Shown one piece after another: positions 56,096-64,000 of a DNA stretch of 64,000 bases (positions within the stretch are counted from its first letter, which is position 1; each line of letters opens with the position of its first letter). The stretch comes from Nocardia panacis. Lineage in GTDB: Bacteria > Actinomycetota > Actinomycetes > Mycobacteriales > Mycobacteriaceae. Where the stretch lies: positions 58,948 through 122,947 of the forward strand of contig NZ_QZFU01000018.1 of NCBI RefSeq assembly GCF_003598715.1, given 5' to 3'. The notes below the pieces were generated by a model that was not told the DNA's origin, did no database searches, and saw nothing but the letters and a program-made list of their open reading frames with translations. A program made the position numbers and the translations under genes.

Positions 56096-57034
56096 ATGAC
56101 AGTGGCTCCACAGCGATTAACCGACTCGGTCGATACGGTGCCCGAACGGCTCACCGAGATATTCCGCGCGGTGGGCGCCACCGGATATGTGCACGCGCGC
56201 GAGGTGGACGGTCCCGGTGAGATCGGTCTCGGCGCAGACCACCCGGTGGTCCTGGCCTCGGTCTTCAAGATTCCGGTGGTGCTGACCTTCGCGCGCCAGG
56301 TCGAGGCCGGTGAACTGGACCCGACCGAGCGCACCACGATCACCGCGCGCGACCGCATCGGCGGCATCGGCACGGCGGGCTGCGCCGATGACGTCGAGAT
56401 GAGCTGGCGCGACCTGGCCCTGTTCACCCTGACGATGAGCGACAACGCGGCCACCGACGTCCTGCTGCGCCGGGTCGGCATCGACGCGGTGCGCGCGGTC
56501 CTGGCCGAACTCGGACTCGAGCGCACCCGTCTCATCGGCGGCTGCGAGGACCTCTTCGCCACCATCGCCACCGACCTCGCCGCGATGTTCCCGGAGATCG
56601 ATCCCAGCGATGTGAACGCACTGATCGCCGCCGCCACACCGGAGCAGGTGCGGACGCTCGCGGTGTGCGATCCGGCCCGCACCACCGCGAGCACCCCGCG
56701 CGAACTGACCACCCTGCTCACCGCCATCTGGACCGACACCGCCGGGCCTGCCGAGGCGTGCGCCAGGGTGCGCACGATCATGGGGCAGCAGATCTGGCCG
56801 CATCGCATCGCCAGCGGTTTCGGCGACGAGGTGTCCATCGGAGCCAAGACCGGCACGCTGCCCTTCATTCGCAACGAGGCGGGTGTCATCACGCATCGGG
56901 ATGGAAAGTGCTACGCGGTAGCGATTTTCACCGTCGCGGACAGTCCCGCCATGCGCGCTCCCGCCGTGGACGCGGCCATGGGCAAGGCCGCGCGCCTGGT
57001 CGTCGACACCCTCCGCGCGGAAGGAGGGCAATGA
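56096..57034 (+). CDS. Class A beta-lactamase-like serine hydrolase, no signal peptide
   Basis: A 312-residue protein with the class A beta-lactamase fold. SVFK (Ser55, Lys58), SDN (115-117) and KTG (251-253) are all present in the right order. However, there is no signal peptide or lipobox, and the omega-loop E-x-x-L-N motif that supplies the deacylating Glu166 is not recognisable before TTASTPREL. It may therefore be a cytoplasmic hydrolase or amidase on peptide-like substrates rather than a true lactamase. It leads an operon of four overlapping genes and is preceded by GAAGGAGAAGAG. Confidence 0.82.
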   Translation: MTVAPQRLTDSVDTVPERLTEIFRAVGATGYVHAREVDGPGEIGLGADHPVVLASVFKIPVVLTFARQVEAGELDPTERTTITARDRIGGIGTAGCADDVEMSWRDLALFTLTMSDNAATDVLLRRVGIDAVRAVLAELGLERTRLIGGCEDLFATIATDLAAMFPEIDPSDVNALIAAATPEQVRTLAVCDPARTTASTPRELTTLLTAIWTDTAGPAEACARVRTIMGQQIWPHRIASGFGDEVSIGAKTGTLPFIRNEAGVITHRDGKCYAVAIFTVADSPAMRAPAVDAAMGKAARLVVDTLRAEGGQ

Positions 57035-57309
57035 CAGCGGTATTGGATGCGGCGCACTGGCAGCGCAGACTCGACGAACTGGCGACCGAGTATCGGATTC
57101 CCGGTGCGGTACTGGCGATCTCGCACGGCACGATGCCCAATCCGGCTCTCGAATCCGCGCTCATCCCCATCGACGCAACGCATTTCGCGGCGCGCGATCC
57201 CGAATCCGGGGCCTGGTTCCCGGTCACTTTCCATCATCTCGGCAATGGTCGCCGGTACGCGACCATGCACGCCACCGTCGTCGCAAAAACAGAGGAGAAT
57301 CCGGCATGA
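57031..57309 (+). CDS. Internally deleted S12 serine hydrolase paralog
   Basis: A 92-residue product made of two ends of an S12 (class C beta-lactamase-like) hydrolase. AHWQRRLDELATEYRIPGAV at the N-terminus matches the S12 domain start of the next gene (AEHWQRRLTELATRYEVPGV), and the C-terminal ATHFAARDPESGAWFPVTFH matches its end. The whole catalytic middle (about 330 residues) is missing, yet the frame is kept. It is coupled to both neighbours by ATGA overlaps, so it is still translated; it is either a decayed gene or a short domain that has been kept. Confidence 0.7.
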   Translation: MTAVLDAAHWQRRLDELATEYRIPGAVLAISHGTMPNPALESALIPIDATHFAARDPESGAWFPVTFHHLGNGRRYATMHATVVAKTEENPA

Positions 57310-60300
57310 CCTCGGAATCCACCGTGTCGCAGCAAGATTCGACACCAATCCGGCTCGGACTGGAACATCTGGCGCGGATCCCGCTGCTGTCCGAACCCGC
57401 CATCTCGCCCGATGGCACCCGCATCGTCTATGCGCTGCGCACCGTGGATTCGGCGGCGGACAAGGATATTCAGAACCTGTGGCAGGTGCGGCCCGGCAGT
57501 GATCCGATCCAGTTGACCAGGGGCAATGCCGATCGCGCCCCGAGTTGGTCGCCCGACGGCCGCACCCTCGCCTTCCTGCGCGCCGCGGATGGGGCCGCGC
57601 AGATCTGGCTGCTGCCCGCCGACGGCGGCGAACCCGAGCGGGTCACCGAGTTGCCGCTCGGTGCGGGCGCTCCGCACTGGAGTCCGGACGGCACCCGCAT
57701 CGCGTTCACCGCACCGGTCGACACCTCCGGTGCGTCAATGGATCCGGGTGCGCCGAACCACATCGTGCGCGGCATCTACAAGATGGACGGGGTGGGCTGG
57801 CTGCGCGACCTGCACACGCACCTTTTCGTCCTCGATCTCGGCGACAAGTCGGTCCGCCAACTCACTGAGGGCAGCTACAACGTCGACAGCCCGACCTGGT
57901 CACCGGACAGTGCGCGGATCGCCTTCGTCGACGCGCTGCCCGACGGCGATGCCTATGACGAGTCCGCGGCCCGCATCATCGCGGCCGATTCCCCGCGCAC
58001 CGACCCCCCACGCATCGGTCCGCTCGGCGGCGCAGTCGCGGCGGTGGTCTGGAAGCAGGACGGGACGGGGTTGCTGGGACTCACCACCCCGGACACGGGC
58101 GTGCGCAATGTCCGGCTCTCCGACATCTCCCTCGACGGCGGTGAAACCGTCGAGCTGACAGCGGGATTCGATCGCAACCTGATGCAGGGCGGTCCCGGAT
58201 ACCCCGGCGCGCTGCCCAGACAGGTCGGGGACGCGATCCTGTTCTGCGCTCGCGACGAGGGCTGCACCCACCTCTACCGCCACGATGCCACCGGCATTCG
58301 CAAGCTGATCGGCGGGGAACGCGCGGTCTCGGGTCTCTCGGTAGCGGGGGACAAGGTCGCGCTGATCGTCGCCACCACCGACACCTTCGGCGAAATCGTC
58401 CTGCTCGACCCGGAATCCGGTGCGGAACAGGTGCTTACGTCACATACGGAGACCGCGCTACCCGAGGTGCAGCCGATCCGGGCGCAGGAGCGCAAGTTCA
58501 CCATCTCCGACGGCGTCCAGGTTCAGGGTTGGATCGTGCGGGACCCCGCCGCGCGGACCCCCGGCCCGCTGCTGCTCGATGTGCATGGCGGCCCGCACAA
58601 TTCGTGGAATCCGGTACGCGACTGGATCCACGTCTACCATCAGATCCTCGCCGCGCGCGGCTGGACGATCCTGCTGCTCAATCCGCGCGGTAGCGACGGC
58701 TACGGCGAGGAGTTCATGCGCGGCACCAACGGTGGCTGGGGCACAGCCGACGAGCGCGACTTCCTGGAGCCGATCGACGAGTTGGTCGCCGAAGGGCTGG
58801 CCGATCCGAAACGACTCGCCCTGTCCGGCTACAGCTATGGCGGATTCACGGCCTGCCGGCTGCCGACCCGCACCGATCGTTTCGCCGCCGCCGTGACGGG
58901 CGGTCCGGTCAGCGATCTGGAAAGTTTCATCGGCACTTCGGATTTCGGTCACCACCTGGGCAAGGTCGAAGTCGAGGCCATGCCGTGGAGCGATCCGAAG
59001 GCGCTGGCCGAGATGAACCCCTTCGCGCATGTCGCGAAGGTGAAGACCCCCACCCTCGTCCTGCAAGGCGATGCGGAGTCGCGCTGCCCGATCGGACAGG
59101 GCGAGCAGTGGTACAACGCGCTGCGCGACTTGGGCGTGCCAACCGAATTCGTGGTGTATCCGGGTGCGTCGCACCTGTTCATCTTCCAGGGCAAGCCGAG
59201 CCACCGCATCGACTTCAATCGCCGCATAGTCGACTGGGTCATCCGCTACACGCGCGCCGCCGGACCGAAGGGCGCCGCCGAAGGCAAGCAGCTGCTCAAT
59301 GCCGAGCACTGGCAGCGCAGGCTCACCGAACTGGCCACCAGGTACGAGGTTCCGGGCGTGGTACTGGGAATCTCATTGGGCGACAGCATTATCGAAGCCG
59401 CGCACGGTGTGTTGAGTCTCGACACCCAAGTTCCCACCACTGTGGACTCGGTCTTCCAGATCGGATCCATCTCCAAGGTGTGGACCGCCACCGCCGCCAT
59501 GCGGCTCATCGACCAGGGCAAGCTGGCGTTGGAGACCCCCGTCCTGGAGATCATTCCCGAACTGCGGCACGGTGATTCGTCCACCCTCGACGGTGTGACA
59601 ATACGGCACCTGCTCACCCACACCAGCGGACTCGACGGCGACCTGTTCGGCGATACCGGACGCGGCGACGATTGCCTGGAGAAGTACGTCGCCGACCTGG
59701 GCGAGAGCAGCAACCATCCGGTCGGCGCGACCTTCTCCTACTGCAACGCGGGTTTCGGCCTGCTCGGTCGGATCATCGAAGTGCTCACCGGATCCACCTG
59801 GGATACGGCCATGCGCGAGTTGATTTTCGAACCGCTCGGCCTCACCCACACCATGACCCTGCCCGAGGAAGCGCTCATGCACCGGGCGGCGGTCGGCCAC
59901 ATGACCGGTCCCGACGGCGTGACCCGCCCGGCGCACCGCTGGGATCTGCCGCGCAATGCCGGTCCGGCCGGTGCGATCGTGGCCCGCGCCCGCGACCTAC
60001 TGACCTTCGCGCGACTGCACCTCGACGGCGGCGTCGCCCCGGACGGCACCCGGCTGCTCTCCGAGGAGTCAGTGCGGCGCATGCAAGCCGAGGAGGTAGC
60101 GCTGCCATTCGAGGGCTGGGCCGCCGATAGCTGGGGGCTCGGCTGGTTCCGCATGCGCTGGAGCGACGAACTCGTCATCGGACACGATGGCGGCACCATC
60201 GGACAGGCCGCCATGCTGCGGGTCGTGCCCGAACTGGGGCTCGCGTTCACGCTGCTCACCAACGGCGGCAGCGGCGTAGGTCCGCTGACGGCGCAACTGA

Positions 60301-60665
60301 TGCGCGAGATCGCGGCCGACCTCGCCGACCTGCGGACACCGGAACCCTTCGCACCCGCTCCCGAACCGCCGCAGGTGGATCTGGACCGGCACGTCGGGGT
60401 ATACGAGCGGGCCGGGGTGCGCACCGAGGTGTTCAAGGACGAGGACGGTTTGGTGTTGCGCACCAAACACCTCGGCGCCGTCGCCGAGATGCTGCGGGTG
60501 GCGTTGCCCGACTACCGGCTGGTCCCGGTGACGGAAAACCTGTTCGCGGCCAGCCCGACCGGGAAGGAGCCGTGGATGTCGGTCACCTTCTATACGCTCG
60601 AAGACGGCTCCCCGTATGTCCACTACGGGGTCCGGGCGCAGCCGAAGGTCAGCGCCGAGTCGTGA
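57306..60665 (+). CDS. Fusion of S9 prolyl-oligopeptidase-like peptidase and S12 serine hydrolase
   Basis: A 1119-residue protein with two complete serine hydrolases. Residues 1-400 form a WD40-like beta-propeller (SPDGTRIVYALR, APHWSPDGTRIAF), and 410-660 the S9 alpha/beta hydrolase with HGGPH, GYSYGGF (Ser510), Asp589 in LQGDAESRCP and His623 in GASHLF. A short linker (AAGPKGAAEGKQ) leads to the S12 domain from about 675, with SISK (721-724), YCN (812-814) and HDG (960-962), then a beta-rich C-terminal domain. No signal peptide is present. The two domains normally occur as separate proteins. It is coupled to the gene before it and to an exporter. Confidence 0.85.
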   Translation: MTSESTVSQQDSTPIRLGLEHLARIPLLSEPAISPDGTRIVYALRTVDSAADKDIQNLWQVRPGSDPIQLTRGNADRAPSWSPDGRTLAFLRAADGAAQIWLLPADGGEPERVTELPLGAGAPHWSPDGTRIAFTAPVDTSGASMDPGAPNHIVRGIYKMDGVGWLRDLHTHLFVLDLGDKSVRQLTEGSYNVDSPTWSPDSARIAFVDALPDGDAYDESAARIIAADSPRTDPPRIGPLGGAVAAVVWKQDGTGLLGLTTPDTGVRNVRLSDISLDGGETVELTAGFDRNLMQGGPGYPGALPRQVGDAILFCARDEGCTHLYRHDATGIRKLIGGERAVSGLSVAGDKVALIVATTDTFGEIVLLDPESGAEQVLTSHTETALPEVQPIRAQERKFTISDGVQVQGWIVRDPAARTPGPLLLDVHGGPHNSWNPVRDWIHVYHQILAARGWTILLLNPRGSDGYGEEFMRGTNGGWGTADERDFLEPIDELVAEGLADPKRLALSGYSYGGFTACRLPTRTDRFAAAVTGGPVSDLESFIGTSDFGHHLGKVEVEAMPWSDPKALAEMNPFAHVAKVKTPTLVLQGDAESRCPIGQGEQWYNALRDLGVPTEFVVYPGASHLFIFQGKPSHRIDFNRRIVDWVIRYTRAAGPKGAAEGKQLLNAEHWQRRLTELATRYEVPGVVLGISLGDSIIEAAHGVLSLDTQVPTTVDSVFQIGSISKVWTATAAMRLIDQGKLALETPVLEIIPELRHGDSSTLDGVTIRHLLTHTSGLDGDLFGDTGRGDDCLEKYVADLGESSNHPVGATFSYCNAGFGLLGRIIEVLTGSTWDTAMRELIFEPLGLTHTMTLPEEALMHRAAVGHMTGPDGVTRPAHRWDLPRNAGPAGAIVARARDLLTFARLHLDGGVAPDGTRLLSEESVRRMQAEEVALPFEGWAADSWGLGWFRMRWSDELVIGHDGGTIGQAAMLRVVPELGLAFTLLTNGGSGVGPLTAQLMREIAADLADLRTPEPFAPAPEPPQVDLDRHVGVYERAGVRTEVFKDEDGLVLRTKHLGAVAEMLRVALPDYRLVPVTENLFAASPTGKEPWMSVTFYTLEDGSPYVHYGVRAQPKVSAES

Positions 60666-62272
60666 AACCCTCGGTCGACACGGTGCCGCGCGAGCGGATT
60701 CCGACGCGAGCCTGGCTGACCCTGCTGGCCATCGCGATCGGCGCGTTCGTCGTGCAGGTCGATTCGCTCGTGGTCGCCGTAGCGGGTCCAGGGATCGCGG
60801 CGGGTCTGCGCGTCGGCCCCGCCGACATCCAATGGGTCAGCAGCGCACAGACATTGGCGCTGGCGAGCCTGGCGATCCCGTCCGGCACCGTGGCCGACCG
60901 GTTCGGGCGCAAGCGAATGTTCCTGATCGGCGTCGGCGGATTCGCGGCCGCCTCCCTGGTGTGCGGGTTCGCGCCCTCGATCGGAGTGCTGATCGCGGGG
61001 CGCGTCCTGCAAGGAATGTGCGCGGCACTGCTGCTGCCCTCCGGGTTGGGTGCGATCCGCGCCGCCTTCCCGGCGAGTCAACTGCCGATGGCGCTCGGGG
61101 TGTTCACCTCCATGACGGCCGTCGCGATGAGTTGCGCGCCCATCCTGGGCGGACTGCTCGTCGAAAGCGGCGGCTGGTCGTGGGCGTTCTTCGCCAGCGT
61201 GCCGTTCGGGGTGGTCGGAGTGATCGTCGGTGCGTTGTGCATCGGCGAGACCGAACGAAAACGGACCTCTTCGCTTGATATGCCAGGCGCGGCCCTGGCC
61301 ACCCTCGCGATGGTGTCGGTGGTGTGGGCGCTGACCGGCGCCCAACAGCAAGGCTGGGGTTCCGCGCGAACTCTCGGTTTCCTCGCGCTGGGTGCGGTGC
61401 TTCTGGCGGGATTCGTCGGCAGGCAGCGGCTGGCCCGAAATCCGCTGGTACCGCTCGAGCTTTTCGGAATCAGGTCGTTCGTGGTCGGGCTGGTGCTGCT
61501 GGTGCTGACCACGGCGGCGCTCGGCTCGGTCACCTTCTACCTGATGTTCTATCTGCAGGGCGTCCGGGGCATGGGCAGCCTGGCCTCGGCGGTGATACTG
61601 CTGCCGCTGACGGTGGTGCTCACCGTGGCGCCTCCGATCGGTGGGCTGATCGTCCAGCGGATCGGCGCCAGGGCCACCATTTTGGTCGCGGCCCTGTGCA
61701 ACGCGGTGGCCTTCGGGTTGATGATGCGGCTGACTCCCGATTCATCGACGTGGGAAATTGTGCCGTCACTATTGCTGATCGGCATCGGCATCGGCTTCCT
61801 GATGGTGTCGGCCGTGGGTTCGGTGCTCGGCAGCGTGCCCACCGAACTGACCAGCGTCGCGGCCGGGGTTAAGCAGTCGATGCAGTACATCGGTGCGACA
61901 CTCGGGGTCGCCGGTTTCGGCACCCTCCTCATCACGTTGATCGGGGCGCGGCTTCCTTCGGCGCTGCAGGCGGCGTTGGTCGCAGAGGGGGCGCTCGGTG
62001 CCCAACTTGCCTCCGATCCGCAGTTGGTGCGGGCCGCCGGGTTGGGTTACCCGCCCGCACTCCAAGCTGCGACACAGGCCGGTTGGTCTGCCAAAGGTGT
62101 TGCGGCTGAAGAGGTTCAGCGGGTCGGTGCGATCGTCACCGAGACTGCGCACCAAGTGTTCACCGATGGTGTGCATGTGGTCTTCGGTGTCGGTGTGGTG
62201 CTAGCCGTCATGGCGGGGTTGCTGGCAATGCTGTTGCCGAAAACTCCGGTGGTTCAGGCGGATTCGCGCTGA
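60662..62272 (+). CDS. DHA2-type MFS drug/metabolite exporter
   Basis: A 536-residue transporter with about fourteen membrane helices (EmrB/QacA group). Motif A is GTVADRFGRKRMF, and the segments VQVDSLVVAVAGPGIAAGL and WVSSAQTLALASLAIP match the DHA2 helix 1-2 region. An extracytoplasmic loop of about 70 residues precedes the last helix. The GTG at 60662 overlaps the stop of the fusion gene. In this operon it may export the product, or the antibiotic, that the hydrolases modify. A T-rich terminator follows directly. Confidence 0.9.
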   Translation: MKPSVDTVPRERIPTRAWLTLLAIAIGAFVVQVDSLVVAVAGPGIAAGLRVGPADIQWVSSAQTLALASLAIPSGTVADRFGRKRMFLIGVGGFAAASLVCGFAPSIGVLIAGRVLQGMCAALLLPSGLGAIRAAFPASQLPMALGVFTSMTAVAMSCAPILGGLLVESGGWSWAFFASVPFGVVGVIVGALCIGETERKRTSSLDMPGAALATLAMVSVVWALTGAQQQGWGSARTLGFLALGAVLLAGFVGRQRLARNPLVPLELFGIRSFVVGLVLLVLTTAALGSVTFYLMFYLQGVRGMGSLASAVILLPLTVVLTVAPPIGGLIVQRIGARATILVAALCNAVAFGLMMRLTPDSSTWEIVPSLLLIGIGIGFLMVSAVGSVLGSVPTELTSVAAGVKQSMQYIGATLGVAGFGTLLITLIGARLPSALQAALVAEGALGAQLASDPQLVRAAGLGYPPALQAATQAGWSAKGVAAEEVQRVGAIVTETAHQVFTDGVHVVFGVGVVLAVMAGLLAMLLPKTPVVQADSR

Positions 62273-62287
62273 GTGACCGGTAGCTGG

Positions 62288-62321
62288 GCGACCGACCGCG
62301 CGGGTCGGTCGCCTATTTTTT
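62288..62321 (+). terminator. Intrinsic terminator of the hydrolase/exporter operon
   Basis: A perfect ten-base stem, GCGACCGACC and GGTCGGTCGC, with a five-base loop, followed by CTATTTTTT. It is a classical stem plus T-run, uncommon in this window, 15 bp after the exporter stop. Confidence 0.93.
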
Positions 62322-62529
62322 GGTAGGGCCGTTGTTCAGCCCCCGTTCCATGCGACACAACCTACACCCGTTACCTGTCCGTGACAAAACCCAATTCTCT
62401 TGATGCACAGGAGATTTGGTTGTGGAATCGACACGCCTCTGTTTCGGATTCGGGGTTGTGGGCTCGCCCGGCTAATTCGGGGCGTCCGCGCATACCATGG
62501 GGTCGGTTGCTTCGGGTGGAAGGATCGGC

Positions 62530-63330
62530 ATGGGTGTGCGGCGGATGGCGGCGTTGGGGAGTTCGTTCGCGGCGGGTCCGGGGATCGAGCCGGTGGTGGA
62601 CAAGGCGGCGCGGCGATCCGGTCGGAACTACGCGCACCTTGTGGCGCAGCGTTTGGGAGCGGAGTTGGTCGACCTGACGGTGTCGGGGGCCACCACCGAG
62701 ACGATTCTCGACAAGTCCCAACGGGTCTTCGGCCGTACTTTCGCGCCACAGATTTCGGGAGTGCCGTCGGATGCGGATCTGGTGACGGTGACAGTAGGCG
62801 GGAACGATCTGCGCTACGGAGGCACCATGATTCGTCTCGGTGCGGCAGGACGGCTGGAGGAACGTGCGCTGACGCGCCCACTGGGAGCGTTGCTCCGCAG
62901 GCCGGTGCCGGATCCCACGGTGGCCGATATCGATCGGGTAGTGGACGCAGTGGTGCGCGTGGTCCGCACCGTGCGCGAAAAGGCTACGGGGGCAAGAGTT
63001 TTGCTCGTCGACTACCTGACGATGATCGGCCCGCACACAGCACCCCGACGCGAAACCCCCTTCGATGACGCGACCTTGGCGGCGCTGCGCAGGCTCGGCG
63101 AGCGCGTCACGGAGGTCTTCGCGACGGCCGCCGCGCGAAGCGAGGCCGAATTGGTACACGCCGGCGAGCGCAGCCTAGATCACGCGATCGGATCGAAAGA
63201 TCCATGGGTGCTCGGCTTGGCCGATCGATGGCGGGATATGGGCCGCAGTATTCCCTTCCACCCGAATGCGGCAGGCATGGCGGCAGTAGCGGACATGATC
63301 ATGGAACAGTTGGACGCAGACCCGCAGTAG
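62530..63330 (+). CDS. SGNH/GDSL-type hydrolase
   Basis: A 266-residue esterase/lipase-like protein of the SGNH fold. Block I reads AALGSSFAAGPG with Ser12 as probable nucleophile, block III is GGNDLRYGG (90-98), and block V is FHPNAAG with catalytic His244; all four family residues (Ser, Gly, Asn, His) are present. There is no signal peptide from this start, so it is probably cytoplasmic; the ATG at 62530 follows GGAAGG at the right distance. The substrate is unknown. Confidence 0.87.
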   Translation: MGVRRMAALGSSFAAGPGIEPVVDKAARRSGRNYAHLVAQRLGAELVDLTVSGATTETILDKSQRVFGRTFAPQISGVPSDADLVTVTVGGNDLRYGGTMIRLGAAGRLEERALTRPLGALLRRPVPDPTVADIDRVVDAVVRVVRTVREKATGARVLLVDYLTMIGPHTAPRRETPFDDATLAALRRLGERVTEVFATAAARSEAELVHAGERSLDHAIGSKDPWVLGLADRWRDMGRSIPFHPNAAGMAAVADMIMEQLDADPQ

Positions 63331-63409
63331 TCTGCCTGCGCTGAGCGGACTCGAGTGCGGGTGGCGCGCGAACCGAGCGGGGGCTGGTGGGCTCGGGCAT
63401 AATCGCCGC

Positions 63410-63877
63410 ATGCTGCTGTCGGCGTTCCACCGGCGTCTGCGCCTGGCGACCGCCGCCCTGTTGGTGGTGGGGGTGGGGCTTGCGATTTTTGGGCTGGTCG
63501 GGGCCGCTGATCATCGGGATAGGCGGGCTGGAGCGTTTGCGGTGGCCGCGGTGGTGCTCGCGGTGCTTGTTCCGGTGGTTTTGCGTGGAGGGCGGTGGGT
63601 GGTTGGGGGTGCGGCGATTGTGCTTGGGGGGCAGTGGATTGCTGTTGTAGGGACGTTGGTGGAGTTGCTGATCGGGGTGGGTGCGAGCAAGAGTGCCGAT
63701 CTTCGGCGGATCGGGGTTGAGCCGGCCATGGGGGTGGGGATCAATCTCGCGTACTCCTTGGTCGCCGGAATGTTGTTCGTATGGTTCATGATTCGGCTCC
63801 GAGCGGTGTGGCGACGGCGGGCGGTGTCGGGCGATTCTCGTGGGGCGGATCGAGTGCGCCCGCGTTGCACGCCCTAG
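63410..63877 (+). CDS. Small membrane protein, unknown function
   Basis: A 155-residue protein with four predicted membrane helices (about residues 12-32, 41-58, 63-83 and 108-128) and basic ends. The second and third helices are separated by an Arg/Gly-rich turn (VLRGGRWVVGG). No family is recognised. It lies 79 bp after the SGNH hydrolase gene on the same strand. Just downstream an IS5-like transposase begins. Confidence 0.6.
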   Translation: MLLSAFHRRLRLATAALLVVGVGLAIFGLVGAADHRDRRAGAFAVAAVVLAVLVPVVLRGGRWVVGGAAIVLGGQWIAVVGTLVELLIGVGASKSADLRRIGVEPAMGVGINLAYSLVAGMLFVWFMIRLRAVWRRRAVSGDSRGADRVRPRCTP

Positions 63878-63936
63878 GTCATGTCTCCCAATCGGGTTTT
63901 CTCGATCCTGCCCGGTAGGTCCTCGGGTCGGGGATC

Positions 63937-64000
63937 ATGTTGGCCGTGGCGGCGACGGTCGGTGATCGGTATCGGGTTCTGACGGACAAGCAGTGGGAAT
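63937..64000 (+). mobile_element. Start of an IS5-like transposase gene, cut by the window edge
   Basis: From the ATG at 63937 the frame reads MLAVAATVGDRYRVLTDKQW, whose last ten residues match the N-terminus of IS5-family DDE transposases. Only 21 codons are visible. The element's left end should lie in the 60 bp before it, but its inverted repeat cannot be identified without the other end. Confidence 0.6.

Overview
The window is GC-rich DNA with densely packed genes. GTG and TTG starts and ATGA/GTGA stop-start overlaps are common, which fits a soil actinomycete. The gene set (geosmin synthase, PaaX and many TetR regulators, S9 and S12 serine hydrolases, a complete ureide pathway, small secreted repeat proteins) and a 66-bp intergenic repeat fit Nocardia or a close relative. 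No rRNA, tRNA or CRISPR array was seen. The genus is an inference; no marker gene is present.

Bases 1-13.8 kb hold an envelope or exopolysaccharide locus. It encodes two glycosyltransferases (GT4, cut by the left edge, and GT2), a polymerase/ligase-like membrane protein, a chain-length regulator with a degenerate P-loop domain, an AMIN-like lipoprotein, a GDP-mannose 6-dehydrogenase, a YdcF-type protein, a heparinase II/III-type lyase, an asparagine synthetase and an initiating polyprenyl-phosphate sugar-1-phosphate transferase. Together they suggest a polymer containing mannuronic acid that may be amidated.

14-30 kb is a mosaic of small regulator-enzyme units. It contains a PaaX regulator, a saccharopine dehydrogenase-like protein, a TetR/GH78 rhamnosidase pair with an operator, a secreted DUF3089 hydrolase and an MFS transporter, an esterase/TetR pair with two matching operators, a phytoene-desaturase-like oxidoreductase, TrpB2, and a TetR/ABC-F pair around a 26-bp palindrome. 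Between them lie decayed genes: a class II aldolase and a probable transporter remnant.

30-43 kb holds two related small secreted proteins (one acidic and built from 12-residue repeats), a truncated metallo-beta-lactamase-fold gene, and an overlapping tryptophan 2,3-dioxygenase / kynureninase / methyltransferase operon. It also has a UvrD-like helicase, an Orn/Lys/Arg decarboxylase broken by one missing base next to a polyamine-type acetyltransferase, and a LysR/BASS transporter pair.

43-56 kb has geosmin synthase overlapping a polyprenyl diphosphate synthase, a DoxX-like membrane protein, and a purine-ureide cluster (DUF6986 aldolase, thiamine-binding-like protein, HTH protein, uraD, uraH, uricase, allantoinase, allantoicase) that takes urate to glyoxylate derivatives.

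56-64 kb has a four-gene overlapping operon: a class A beta-lactamase-like protein without a signal peptide, an internally deleted S12 hydrolase, an unusual 1119-residue fusion of an S9 peptidase with an S12 hydrolase, and a DHA2-type exporter, closed by a classical terminator. An SGNH hydrolase, a small membrane protein and the start of an IS5-like transposase follow at the right edge.
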